Origin: Thiofilum sp.
GTDB lineage: Bacteria > Pseudomonadota > Gammaproteobacteria > Thiotrichales > Thiotrichaceae
Direction: 5' to 3'
Length of the DNA stretch: 64,000 nucleotides
Assembly (NCBI RefSeq): GCF_016711335.1
Contig: NZ_JADJTF010000001.1
Location: 124,001 to 188,000, forward strand
Shown: positions 46,601 to 53,509 of the stretch, one piece after another
Position numbering within the stretch: the first letter of the stretch is position 1
Layout of the letters: each line of letters begins with the position of its first letter
Made by a program: the position numbers and the translations under genes
The notes under the pieces: model-generated
Told to the model about the DNA's origin: nothing
Databases searched by the model: none
What the model saw: only the letters and a program-made list of their open reading frames with translations

Positions 46601-47473
46601 GATTTCCGCCTAGCGGGTAGTAGTCGCAAACTCTTCCCCTATGTGGAGGCAACTGATACTCCGGTATATGAAGAAGTCGATACTAGCACCTTGAACTTAT
46701 TAGCGAATCCGGGAGCTGAGTCTGGTTTGGATGGCTGGACTTTAGAACAAGGTACGGTACGTGTATTGTCCGGTGCACCTTGGAGCTGTGAGGGTGGTGT
46801 TCCTGTTAAAAGCGGTAAAGCACAATTCAATCCGGGTAGTATGTGCAAAAACCAAAGCCCGCTGGCACGCTTATATCAAACGGCTGATGTGACTGCATGG
46901 GATGAAAGCATTGATCAGAGTGAAGCCAAAGTACTCTTTGGTGCAGCATTACGCGGATGGAGTGTGGACAACGACGAGGCTAGTGTTTATTTGAGCTTCC
47001 GCGATGGTAGCGATAATGAATTGACTAAGAGCCAAGTGCTGATTGGTAAAGAAGGTTATTGGCAAAACCAAATGGCGTATGCCGCTATACCGCCCTATAC
47101 CCGTAGCATTCGCTTCTATATGCAAGGTAAGCGCATTGATACGACTACCAACCCTAATAATGACTCGTTTGTGGATGATACTTTCTTACGCGTCATTACC
47201 GCGCAAAGTGCATATATGCCAGCGGGTGAAAAACGCATTCGAGCCAATTTGCAGTACTTACATAAGCAATTCCTCAATGAAACCTTAGCCATTGATGATC
47301 CAGAGATCACTCGCAGCTTTAACTTATTTAGTGAAGCTTGGGCTGATCGTAGCAATACCACTGATACCTCCTGCCGCTTATATACCAGTTGGGAAGACCC
47401 GACCTATACCAAGCGAGCGTGGGGAACGGTATTGCTGTATCTGATGACTGATGCACGTTTCATCTACGAATAA
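37625..47473 (+). CDS. Giant secreted PA14/FN3/multihaem protein with embedded FccA-like di-haem cytochrome
   Basis: About 3282 residues. Signal peptide about 1-31 (LHYGLLILVLGYSLP). Residues about 40-490 are unassigned, with an alpha/beta look. Eight PA14-like repeats fill 490-1558, the second degenerate, each opening with a cysteine pair such as CKTVPLESFC. Four FN3 domains follow at 1565-1916, then a CASCH haem motif at 1937 in a class I-like segment. Residues 2027-2200 carry CASCH at 2038 and 2128 and read like the complete di-haem FccA subunit (MNRIAKGYSADEINLIAAYY, LAGQWKPYMERTLLDYAQGR). A fifth FN3 is at 2204-2290. A planctomycete-type DUF1588-like region with HAGVLSTNAWLSRFP and CMVCH at 2534 follows, with two jelly-roll-like segments near the end (TGWVMNKG, DGWTLEQG). 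The ATG has RBS GAGGGAG. It leads an operon with DUF1501 and FccB. Confidence 0.85.
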   Translation: MAKLFNWCRNLHYGLLILVLGYSLPTKILAADYSSHAYSVYPSHSANTKISPIKSIALQPLSSQTAIAQAVTDTLNATRTMPAGYKALINLDLDFLQIAKASNIAAITDPQNKTLIVTTTAGTTLPDHGIWLDNGVASVAARVSEFFRQYKAAGGTVDLITLDYRGLALTTDDIKAAGIASGSLANYLTAIQNDTRFAAIQSTLGFSDLMTMYATDAQALQRQQTWNAVMKARVAAYLNQAFYTPLRTYFPSVQVSSRDFSYYSGLFTVPNEHSRASTIVGTSQSKYLSGLVPSSGIVINQTTYPANAFNTLRHELNRLRNSALASSRALHPYISGKTQTTVPTGYSAPLKTSDLYQEMLLHAGLLGARNFIYFNTATSATDDQLVQQVLSEFDQQAGITTALTHSVDNGVDWTQPYILTAADTSQGKLWRFTPSLATGKAVSTVIANAYPAQFNLAGNIKVTVPNARVQTLTAPVSNQGVWLKQEASAAIMSCPQPATNQSCIAYYPTNNFAAQPALMLQQPVPLNDTGSVTSLLAKNWGHGGPDAGVSRDGFSVNYQSTLNLLGGTYSFTLKADDHVQLWIDNQLVIDGKATTKQDTRTLTKDITLGAGTHSIKLQYTDITAGAALDLSFKRLGCSLSTTKTCLTYIDKSNNLLITEVPFVQTTNGLSFDFSTFTFPANLITAGMTMRWEGLIDIANPGDYAFEIQHGLGTLNIWVDGQLIYSSNGYSAQSISQALKNLSKGKHTIRIELKAKEGSFLKLNWLKALSDCKTVPLESFCGEYFDNMTLTGTAKRFQTTPKVDFTWNGDAPLAGGGFPADKFSVRWVGDFDFAAGNYTFTTTSDDGIKVWVDDVVVIDGWKDQWNAVYKQGIPLKAGIHRIKLEYYENGGGALAKLSWSKTNAQCTEIPDNRYCAEYYPNTGIAEEPVKMGETEKIDFTWQDKAPIPELPVDRFSIRWLGYFDFKADKYRFITKVDDGVRLWVGDKLLIDQWKGSPNQEYFADLDMTAGKHLIRVEYKEESGWANAKVSWEQKQECTGIPINGFCGQYFDSEKLEGAVIRTQTTPKIDFDWVDQRPMHGLKNDKFSARWQGQFNFKAGYYRFTGDADDGITVWVDQVKIIDQTSMDWQWKGQVQAVPFISEGLHTVKVEYRENYGTAKVKLNWQEIEGCYPIPNNSYCLEFFNNKDLTGFVRDMQPVSTINENWGEDQPAPLVNKDNFSARWKGKQYFTAGTYRAVTDTDQGVIVKLNNQIIIDKWTQQNAKQQKILTIAEGWHDVVMETFDSWSVAKAKLTWEKLPDCKATPLNQFCAEFYGTNDLTGELVSIQLADKIDFDWGADAPTTFVPRDKFSVRWTGTFDLEAGLYRFVTDADDAIRVWVDGKELINAWTPQWPWYGKQRRLLSLSQGIHAIKVEYREDWGSAKAKLSWEKVPNCSIEIPTGKFCTSFYNSKDLTGVVADHRYDNAINFDWINKAPQDGINADFSARWIGKMDFAEGEYTFSVKVDDGFKLWVDDTLVINSWKPQAATLYSKRIFLTGGLHTLKAEYYDGGGLAVAQLSWKSEQLSEPQVPTNLKTSTLAQDRVILTWDTQPIVTQYKVYKDGALLTTVNTNSATDLKVSATKTYAYSVSAVWPNGRESRKAELSVTIPDTQAPTPPKQITVQAIAPTSVTLVWTGATDNIGIKSYQVWRDGVQIAETSDAGFVDSSLKSTGKYLYSVKAVDAAGNISAASTSLTVTTKDGISPTIPTGLQAQVLSPTQIALTWDTATDNVGVAQYRIVRNGVQIGTSTQPQYTDTKVVENTQYSYQVQAADAAGNVSALSIAVQTLSGDATAPSAPTDLAGSIDTNQKVKLIWNASTDNKGVKQYRIVRDGRLLALTPSLYYTDNSVKVGQTYTYVVKAMDAANNMSLDSNSVVVTPSGICESTQVYFKQNVETSMGTCASCHVAGGMGQNSRFILSNAPDSSLRNLGAVSTLNQTLGKQIILDKASGKITHGGGTVFALNSNDYTNLGKLLDQLKTPGQCTDIPDSNEPIMTQSLVANCASCHGSNGSSAGPATPSLGGLSKTYISQVMNDYKTGKRASLVMNRIAKGYSADEINLIAAYYSNQAFTAGEQTTDAGKVQRGQALHTQYCASCHISGGKSGTLTGARLAGQWKPYMERTLLDYAQGRSQPSTQQMTDAIKTLFTQEGRPALEALAEYYAHQSQDTTPPSVPSELAAESYTPTSVTLTWMDASDDWDVLYYDIYRDGVWVGRTSFNTFTDKGLKAGTYQYTVVAVDTFGNRSVVSESASATLSSAEATPQGLQLLSYPDTLRKASLILLNRLPTAAETAAVTNEETFRTTLRKMMDTKGALDPFVYRAGHEVFLSNGAAWIGSTMGLSSTDYPILDTMTDAEKNAVNEAVRREPVLLMQYLVGNDKPWTEILTANYTVMNPQLAKATGATPIAGAFADPNNAKEYLPVRIPQVSARYPGKAFAHAGVLSTNAWLSRFPTTDTNRNRHRAAQVYKQFLALDLEALAQRPLDDSNNGNYRVPTMQNPNCMVCHTVMEPVAGAFRDWGNNSRYLQNFDGTKGDKDSLAWVYKTGGYPLDNNGQPWYHAGDTWYRDMFPTGFNNRTAPGGYSGYTSTSWATSANLVKSPSAEEGITGWVMNKGKIESTNKTTCSGIPRDPKSGSKLYQVGSCTTQLDEALAWQDIDITAHAANIDKAKVEIDYGAYFSALHSRDKASIWVEYLDKAGKNLGKSTVLTDQTSWTWTNKTATAQVPATTRKLRFVMQGLRATQTWADKFIDAYVDDVFLVLRTPDTNVLPITGTQDTLQWLGKQLIQDVRFAKGGVYFWFKPVFKRLPLTAPVDTTASDYAQKMAAYNTQDEVLTQLANRFTYDQGRGAWNVKDLLIDMVASPLFRAKAGQLGAEQQYTLTDMGLARLLTPEELYAKVKSLMGSDWYWFRPENAWGSSMGLFYGGFDGGRIQNKPNTIMNSLMNTIPERMAIELSCNATADDFRLAGSSRKLFPYVEATDTPVYEEVDTSTLNLLANPGAESGLDGWTLEQGTVRVLSGAPWSCEGGVPVKSGKAQFNPGSMCKNQSPLARLYQTADVTAWDESIDQSEAKVLFGAALRGWSVDNDEASVYLSFRDGSDNELTKSQVLIGKEGYWQNQMAYAAIPPYTRSIRFYMQGKRIDTTTNPNNDSFVDDTFLRVITAQSAYMPAGEKRIRANLQYLHKQFLNETLAIDDPEITRSFNLFSEAWADRSNTTDTSCRLYTSWEDPTYTKRAWGTVLLYLMTDARFIYE

Positions 47474-47489
47474 CTTAGGAGGTCATAAG

Positions 47490-48779
47490 ATGAATCGACG
47501 TGATTTTTTAAAGCTCCTAGGCTATAGCGGTTTAGCGAGTACTTTGCCCAGTTTTAATGCGGCACAAGCCAATGCCACACCTCCCCTACATACAGGTAAG
47601 GTGTTGCTCACCATACACTTAGGAGGAGGTTGGGATCACAGCTCATTTGCGGATCCACGCCAGAATGTACTTATTAACAAATGGGCCGCCACTCAACCTG
47701 CGGGAGGTGTAGGCAATCTACGCTTTGCACCACTCGGTGAAAATGCTGCATTTTTCAATAAGTACTACTCCTACATCATGGCGGTGAATGGCATTGTGAT
47801 GTTCACCAATGGACATGATGTAGCAGCACGTACCCGCCATACGGGCAGTTTAGTGGAGGGTTTACCCTCTACTAATGAACTCTATGCGGCGGCAGTGGGG
47901 GCTAATTTGCCGATGCCTTTTGTACGTCAAGGAGGCTTTGAAGGTTCAGTGGGGATTATGCCTTTTACGGCATTGCCCGATGAGAGCTTATTGCGTACTT
48001 TGGCGAATCCTAACTTTGATCGTGGCACTAAGACTTACTACTCTAATGCGCATATCGATTTAGTCCATAAATATGCGTCTCAACGTCTGACAAAACTACA
48101 AAATCAACCCGATAATCTACCCCGCTGGCAACGGAAACTGGAAGAACTGCAACGCGCCCGCCAAGGTTCAGTAGCGATGGAAGCCCTAGCAACTGCACTG
48201 CCCACGAGCTTAGATACGCTAGATCTAACGGGTGCTAGACGCAATGGTATTCGTGAACTGCATATGTTTTTAGTGCTCGCAGCAGCGGGTTTAACCGCTA
48301 CGGGGAGCTTTGGTACAGGCGGCTGGGACTCACATGGCAATCATGATGCCAATCATATCAATACCCTCACCGACCTCACTCGTTTATTGGATTACACTTG
48401 GACTAAAGCCAATAGCATGGGTTTAGGCGATAGGCTGATTGTGCATGTCACCTCGGATGTCGGTCGCACACCTAGCTATAACTCTACTAATGGCAAAGAT
48501 CACTGGTCACTGGGTGGGGATATTATCATGGCGAAAAATGCACCTTGGGCTAATCGCATCGTGGGTATTAGTGGTGCTAACCATGAGCAGATCAAGATCA
48601 ATCCTAATACCTTACAACGCGATAATACTAATGGTATCTACTTACAAACTAAGCACTTACACCGTGCTTTGCGTGAGCTACTAGGGATTCAGAATCATCC
48701 CTTAGCACAACGCTATGACCTCAAAGCGGAAGCATTACCTTTATTTAATCCAGCCGTTGCTAGTGGCATTACGGTTTAG
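47490..48779 (+). CDS. DUF1501 protein, Tat-exported
   Basis: A 429-residue protein starting MNRRDFLKLLGYSGLASTLP, a twin-arginine signal. The mature part is of the DUF1501 type, distantly related to sulfatases/alkaline phosphatases: LLTIHLGGGWDHSSFADPRQ, MAVNGIVMFTNGHDVAARTR, GGWDSHGNHDANHINTLTDL and HVTSDVGRTPSYN. Members are usually encoded next to large exported proteins with planctomycete cytochrome, DUF1800 or DUF1592/1588 domains, as here; their reaction is not established. RBS AGGAGG sits ideally before the ATG at 47490, 16 bp after the giant gene, and fccB begins 12 bp later. It is thus the middle gene of a three-gene operon. Confidence 0.9.
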   Translation: MNRRDFLKLLGYSGLASTLPSFNAAQANATPPLHTGKVLLTIHLGGGWDHSSFADPRQNVLINKWAATQPAGGVGNLRFAPLGENAAFFNKYYSYIMAVNGIVMFTNGHDVAARTRHTGSLVEGLPSTNELYAAAVGANLPMPFVRQGGFEGSVGIMPFTALPDESLLRTLANPNFDRGTKTYYSNAHIDLVHKYASQRLTKLQNQPDNLPRWQRKLEELQRARQGSVAMEALATALPTSLDTLDLTGARRNGIRELHMFLVLAAAGLTATGSFGTGGWDSHGNHDANHINTLTDLTRLLDYTWTKANSMGLGDRLIVHVTSDVGRTPSYNSTNGKDHWSLGGDIIMAKNAPWANRIVGISGANHEQIKINPNTLQRDNTNGIYLQTKHLHRALRELLGIQNHPLAQRYDLKAEALPLFNPAVASGITV

Positions 48780-48791
48780 TGAGAGCGAGCT

Positions 48792-50084
48792 ATGAAACTA
48801 AAACGTCGTGATTTTCTAAAAGCAGCTATGGCGGGTGGACTCCTTATCACCTCTGGTATTGCTACTCGTAGTTGGGGCGCTAATGCTAAGGTCGTCGTTA
48901 TTGGTGGCGGTACAGGTGGAGCGACCTTTGCTAAGTACTTAAAGTTGGCTGATCCGAGTATTGAAATCACTCTGATTGAAAAAAACCCATACTACTACAC
49001 CTGCTATATGAGCAATGAGGTGTTAAGTGGTGATCGCTCCTTAGACTCCTTAAAATTTAGCTACGAAGGTCTAAAAAAGCGCGGTATCAATGTAGTGATT
49101 GCCGAGGTAACAGGCATTGATGCGACCAGTCGTATAGTGCAAACCACATCTGGTAATTTTAGTTATGACCGCTGTGTCGTTTCACCCGGCATTGATTATC
49201 GCTATGACACTATTGCAGGCTATAGTGCTGATATTGCAGAAACCTCCGTACCGCACGCATGGAAAGCGGGTGAGCAAACGACTCTTTTACGCTCGCAATT
49301 AGAGGCTATGCCTAATGGTGGGACTTTTGTCATGGTTGCCCCACCTAATCCCTATCGTTGCCCCCCTGCTCCCTATGAACGAGCCAGCCAAGTCGCTTTG
49401 TATTTCAAGCGCTATAAGCCCAATAGCAAAGTTATTATTCTCGATCCCAAAGATAGTTTTACTAAACAAACGCTCTTTGAAGAAGCATGGATGAAACTTT
49501 ATGGCTATGGCACTAATAATGCGCTGATTGAGTGGGTGTGGGGAGCCAATAAAACGGTAACGACTCTCAAGGCTGCACAAAAACAGGTTATTACCAGTGG
49601 TGGTCAAACCTTTAATGCTTCCGTGTTGAATATTATCCCTGCGCAAAAGGCTGGAGCTTTAGCCTTTAGTGCCGGATTGACCGATACCAGTGGTTGGTGT
49701 CCGGTACATTTGGATAGCTTTGAATCCAAACTCAAACCCAATATCCATGTGATTGGCGATGCGTGTACCGCTGCACCTTTACCTAAATCAGGTTTTGCTG
49801 CCAACTCGGAAGCGAAAGCGTGTGCACTGGCTATTGCCGCCTTACTCAATGGGCGTGAACCCGGACGCACTTCATTTACCAATGGTTGTTATAGTGTGGT
49901 TGGGGGTGACTATGCGATTTCAATCGTTGCGGTTTATCGCTTAGCGGGAGATCGTTTAAGTATTGAGGCTATTCCCAATTCTGGTGGTATGTCACCCGTA
50001 GGCGCATCGGATGAAGATCACTTGTTGGATGCGCAATATGCCTATAGCTGGTATAACAATTTTACCCGTGATGTGTTTATGTGA
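48792..50084 (+). CDS. fccB: Flavocytochrome c sulfide dehydrogenase flavoprotein subunit, FccB type
   Basis: A 430-residue FAD protein expected to oxidise sulfide (or a related sulfur compound) in the periplasm and pass electrons to a c-type cytochrome. Tat signal KRRDFLKAAMAGG, then the FAD motif VVVIGGGTGGATFAKYLK, NPYYYTCYMSNEVLSGDRSL, HVIGDACTAAPLPKSGFAA and the C-terminal AYSWYNNFTRDVF, all closely as in Allochromatium FccB. The redox-active disulfide is conserved: Cys190 (YRCPPAPYERASQ) and Cys366 (NGCYSVV). No separate fccA gene is adjacent; the first gene of the operon carries an FccA-like domain instead. Confidence 0.93.
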   Translation: MKLKRRDFLKAAMAGGLLITSGIATRSWGANAKVVVIGGGTGGATFAKYLKLADPSIEITLIEKNPYYYTCYMSNEVLSGDRSLDSLKFSYEGLKKRGINVVIAEVTGIDATSRIVQTTSGNFSYDRCVVSPGIDYRYDTIAGYSADIAETSVPHAWKAGEQTTLLRSQLEAMPNGGTFVMVAPPNPYRCPPAPYERASQVALYFKRYKPNSKVIILDPKDSFTKQTLFEEAWMKLYGYGTNNALIEWVWGANKTVTTLKAAQKQVITSGGQTFNASVLNIIPAQKAGALAFSAGLTDTSGWCPVHLDSFESKLKPNIHVIGDACTAAPLPKSGFAANSEAKACALAIAALLNGREPGRTSFTNGCYSVVGGDYAISIVAVYRLAGDRLSIEAIPNSGGMSPVGASDEDHLLDAQYAYSWYNNFTRDVFM

Positions 50085-50115
50085 TCGGCTTAAAACTAAG
50101 GTAAGTACTTGAGCC

Positions 50116-50219
50116 AAAGTAATCGTATATTTTTGGAGCAGTCTTGGCGGCAGGGATGCCGCCTTGAAGCGTACAGGGAAGTATTTACAGCGCCTGCGGA
50201 GGAAATATACGATTACTTT
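50116..50219. repeat. 104-bp structured inverted-repeat element (MITE/REP-like)
   Basis: Ends are a perfect 17-bp inverted repeat (AAAGTAATCGTATATTT at 50116-50132, its complement at 50203-50219). The interior forms another hairpin, GGCGGCA / TGCCGCC with loop GGGA, and has the phrase GCGTACAGGGAAGTATTTACAGCG-like, similar to dispersed repeats I recall from other gammaproteobacteria. It lies between convergent fccB and recC and may also terminate transcription both ways. There is no coding capacity. Confidence 0.7.
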
Positions 50220-50252
50220 TAGCTGGATACTTAATTGCCAGATGCAATTAAC

Positions 50253-53200
50253 TTAGTGAGTACGAATCTGAATAAACGGCAACCAAAACTGCTTAGCCAA
50301 CTGAACAAATCGCGGGTCGTCTTCAATCGGATTCAATCCACGATAGAGTAAGGCATTTTCCGGTTTCTCCGCCTCAGAGCTACTATATTCACTACCCTCC
50401 CAAGCACTGATTGCCTTTTTTAAATCGTGATTTTTATCTTCGGCTAGGGCTAATCCCGCTTTAGGAAAACACGGTAAGGGTTCACACATACCTTGCCAAT
50501 AGGTACTGATAAAGCACTCCCATAACGCTTGCGTATCCTCATCTAATGCTTGCAAGGTAAATACTTTATCGCTGGTATAAACTAAGGTGGTTTTAGTGGG
50601 GCTATTAGCGCAATGATTAAGGGCTAAATGTTTTAGCCAAATATCCACCCACTGCCATGCATTCATTTTGCCTAAATTAAAGACCAAACGCCCCCTTTCA
50701 GTCAGCTCCCCGATACTGCCATGTAATTGAAAAGCATCTATTTTAAAATCAATGGGGTGGGGTGTTAGCCACTCAATAGAGCATTCAGTACTCAGGTTGT
50801 TATAAAACTGTTCGGTGCGCTCGACTTGCTGTTCATAGAGTAAATCTCCCGGTTTACCGTGCGGTAATTTACCCTCAGCTCTTAAGCGCTTACGTAGTAA
50901 TGTTGGCTCTTTTTGATGATTTAAATGTTGAGCTAACAGTTGTTCAGCAATGGCTTGATCCGCATAGTTTTCTAATTTAAATGGTTCTCGCTCTGGTAAT
51001 TCAATGGTGCGCTCACGTAATTTTAAATTTAGGCGCTTACTCAAAAAATCACGAGCGGGTTGACGATAATAACTGACTAAGGTTTCTAAACGGATTTGCT
51101 TATAATCGTCATGCAAGGGAGGCAAAGGTTTAGCTTGCCAAAACTTGACAAACGGTTGCGGGGCTTGATGGCGGGCTTTATACGCTTCAGCATAATGCGC
51201 TGAATAGGTAAATAAATGCTCCTCACTAAAATAGCGCGTACTAAAGGGCTGTAAAGGATGTTTAGTAATTAATACTTTTGGCTCAATAGCAAACCGTTTT
51301 TCAATATAATCCAATAACTCAGTCACTAAAATAGAGGGCATAATTTCATTATTATCATGAATACTTTGCCCGACATAACTAATATATAAACGTGAGCGTG
51401 CTGATAACACACTTTCTAGGAATAAATAACGGTCTTCCTCGCGCCTTGAGCGATCACCACGCTGTTTTTTATCATGCGCTAAACGATCAAAACTGAGATA
51501 AGTATCCACCCGTGGAAAGGCTTTATCCTGCATGCCTAATAAGGCAACTAATTTAAACGGCACGCTGCGCATCGGCATTAGAGCGCAAAAAGTAATGCCG
51601 CGCCCCATAAATCCTTCGGCTTGATTGCGTTGCTCTAAGCTATTGCGCAGAGCGTCGCGCACAATACGCCACCCAATCGGGCGCTCGAATTTAGCATCAC
51701 TCACACTTTGCTGAGTTAAACCCTCTAGGGCTTGTAGTACCAGTTGCAAGTTATCGGTATCACCTAATACCTGTTTAAATAACTCGCGTACTCGCTCCGC
51801 CCATATAGTAATACTCTGTTGTTGTCGCCCCCAATCCGCGAGGTTAAATAAAGGCTCAAGCCATTGCAAAAAGCGCCCTAGCACTTGCGCTTGTGAACCT
51901 TCAATATAGGGATAAGGTAATACTTCACCTAATAAATCATCACAGGGAAAAGCAAAGCCCAGTAATAAACGATCTAGTCCATAGCGCCACGTATGTTCAA
52001 AAGTGTCTGCTCCCCCCTGTTTGACACGGCGCTCTGCATCCACACCCCAGCGAATATTGGTATCACTCACCCAAATGCGACATTGATGGATATCGTCCAA
52101 ATCCAGTCGCGCTTGAGTACGCACTACCTCATTTTCCAATAGTGCAAAAATACGCTCGGCTTCAAAGCGACTATCGGGTAAGTCGAGTAATTGTAGGCAA
52201 GTGGTAATAATGCTTTGCAATTGACGCTGTGACTGATCAGCAATACTAAAGGGCAGACGTTGCTTGGGATCATTCACAGTGCCAAACACCGCTTCAATAT
52301 AGGGAGCATATTGATCAATATCGGGGGTCATCACCACTATATCGGAGGGTGCTAGGCTCGGATCGTGTTCAATAGCATCGAGTATCTGATCATACAGTAC
52401 CTGCACCTCGCGCATGGGCGAATGGCAACTATGCACACGCACCGAATAATCCTCGGCTAACTCCAGCGGGAAAATAGTATCTGTGCTCGGAATATGTAGA
52501 TTAAGAATATCGGCTTGAATCACTTTGAGCATCAAACTGTGTGGCTCAAGCGTTTGCGTAGGTAAAATAAAGCGCTCTTGCTCTAAAGGATAAGGCTCTA
52601 ATGAGCGCAGATTACCGATAAAATCACGCCCTTGTGTACCCCATGAAGCCAGTAGTGGATTACCTATATCGGATAGCTCTTGCTGCGCGACTTTTAATTT
52701 AATTAGGCGCTTTTCGGATTCAATATCACTCCAATATTCTTGAGTGGGGTTAACGATAAAAAAATAAATATCAATGAATTGCGCGACTTGATTGACTAGA
52801 TTGATATACGCTTTAGAAACGGCTGGAATAGAAAAAAAGATATAGCGCTTAGGTAAATTTTGCGGGGGCTGTTGCTGTAGCGCTTGGATAAATTCATCTT
52901 GCAAGCGTACCCAATGATGCAATTGCTCGCTTACTACTACATTACGCCATAGACGCCCTTGCCAATCGTGTTCGTCTAAAGTGATTAAAGGGTTTTCCCA
53001 TTCTTTAATCCACAGCGGGCGAAAGAAGATATAACCATCAAACACGGTAGCCACTTGTTGGGCCAATTGCCATGCCGCACCCTCATCGCCTGCACGCAAA
53101 TAATGCTGTAATTCGGGATAGCGCTCGGCATACTCCAAAAATTCGTGAAGCAAACGCCAGCGCAATAATTTAGGTGAGCAGGGATCACGTTCGGGCACGA

Positions 53201-53432
53201 AGGAAAGTACTTTACGCAATAACTCCCACGTAGCCTCAGCGGGAAATAAATAGCGGGTATTGGCAGCGATTTTATTATGGAGAGCGGTTTGCATCGATAA
53301 CCAACGTCCCATCCCTGCGTTTTGTACTACCACCGTTTCGCGCTCCATAGGAGGCAAAGGCTGAGTGCGACAAAACTCCGCATATAAGCGAGCCAGTGAT
53401 TCGAGTTGGTTACTATGGATCAGATGCAACAT
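50253..53432 (-). CDS. recC: Exodeoxyribonuclease V gamma subunit
   Basis: RecC subunit of the RecBCD helicase-nuclease; recognises Chi and splits the strands in double-strand break repair. 1059 residues, near the E. coli length (1122). N-terminal HSNQLESLARLYAEFCRTQP, ETVVVQNAGMGRWLSMQTA, RWRLLHEFLEYAE, PIGWRIVRDALRNSLEQ, GRGITFCALMPMRSVPFKLV, GMQDKAFPR and DRSRREEDRYLFLESVLSAR are RecC segments. It lacks active nuclease and helicase motifs, as expected. recB and recD are not in the window. The ATG has no clear RBS. Confidence 0.95.
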   Translation of the reverse strand: MLHLIHSNQLESLARLYAEFCRTQPLPPMERETVVVQNAGMGRWLSMQTALHNKIAANTRYLFPAEATWELLRKVLSFVPERDPCSPKLLRWRLLHEFLEYAERYPELQHYLRAGDEGAAWQLAQQVATVFDGYIFFRPLWIKEWENPLITLDEHDWQGRLWRNVVVSEQLHHWVRLQDEFIQALQQQPPQNLPKRYIFFSIPAVSKAYINLVNQVAQFIDIYFFIVNPTQEYWSDIESEKRLIKLKVAQQELSDIGNPLLASWGTQGRDFIGNLRSLEPYPLEQERFILPTQTLEPHSLMLKVIQADILNLHIPSTDTIFPLELAEDYSVRVHSCHSPMREVQVLYDQILDAIEHDPSLAPSDIVVMTPDIDQYAPYIEAVFGTVNDPKQRLPFSIADQSQRQLQSIITTCLQLLDLPDSRFEAERIFALLENEVVRTQARLDLDDIHQCRIWVSDTNIRWGVDAERRVKQGGADTFEHTWRYGLDRLLLGFAFPCDDLLGEVLPYPYIEGSQAQVLGRFLQWLEPLFNLADWGRQQQSITIWAERVRELFKQVLGDTDNLQLVLQALEGLTQQSVSDAKFERPIGWRIVRDALRNSLEQRNQAEGFMGRGITFCALMPMRSVPFKLVALLGMQDKAFPRVDTYLSFDRLAHDKKQRGDRSRREEDRYLFLESVLSARSRLYISYVGQSIHDNNEIMPSILVTELLDYIEKRFAIEPKVLITKHPLQPFSTRYFSEEHLFTYSAHYAEAYKARHQAPQPFVKFWQAKPLPPLHDDYKQIRLETLVSYYRQPARDFLSKRLNLKLRERTIELPEREPFKLENYADQAIAEQLLAQHLNHQKEPTLLRKRLRAEGKLPHGKPGDLLYEQQVERTEQFYNNLSTECSIEWLTPHPIDFKIDAFQLHGSIGELTERGRLVFNLGKMNAWQWVDIWLKHLALNHCANSPTKTTLVYTSDKVFTLQALDEDTQALWECFISTYWQGMCEPLPCFPKAGLALAEDKNHDLKKAISAWEGSEYSSSEAEKPENALLYRGLNPIEDDPRFVQLAKQFWLPFIQIRTH

Positions 53433-53509
53433 AGGGGGAAAAAAGCACAGCTATAAAACGGCTCATTCTAGCATCAAAAGTCGGTCAGCCTGTGGTATAA
53501 ATAGCACCC

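Noticed and set aside
38780..47460. CRISPR-like or tandem DNA repeats in the giant gene
   Set aside because: The repetition is at protein level (PA14, FN3); nucleotide copies have diverged and there is no repeat-spacer pattern.
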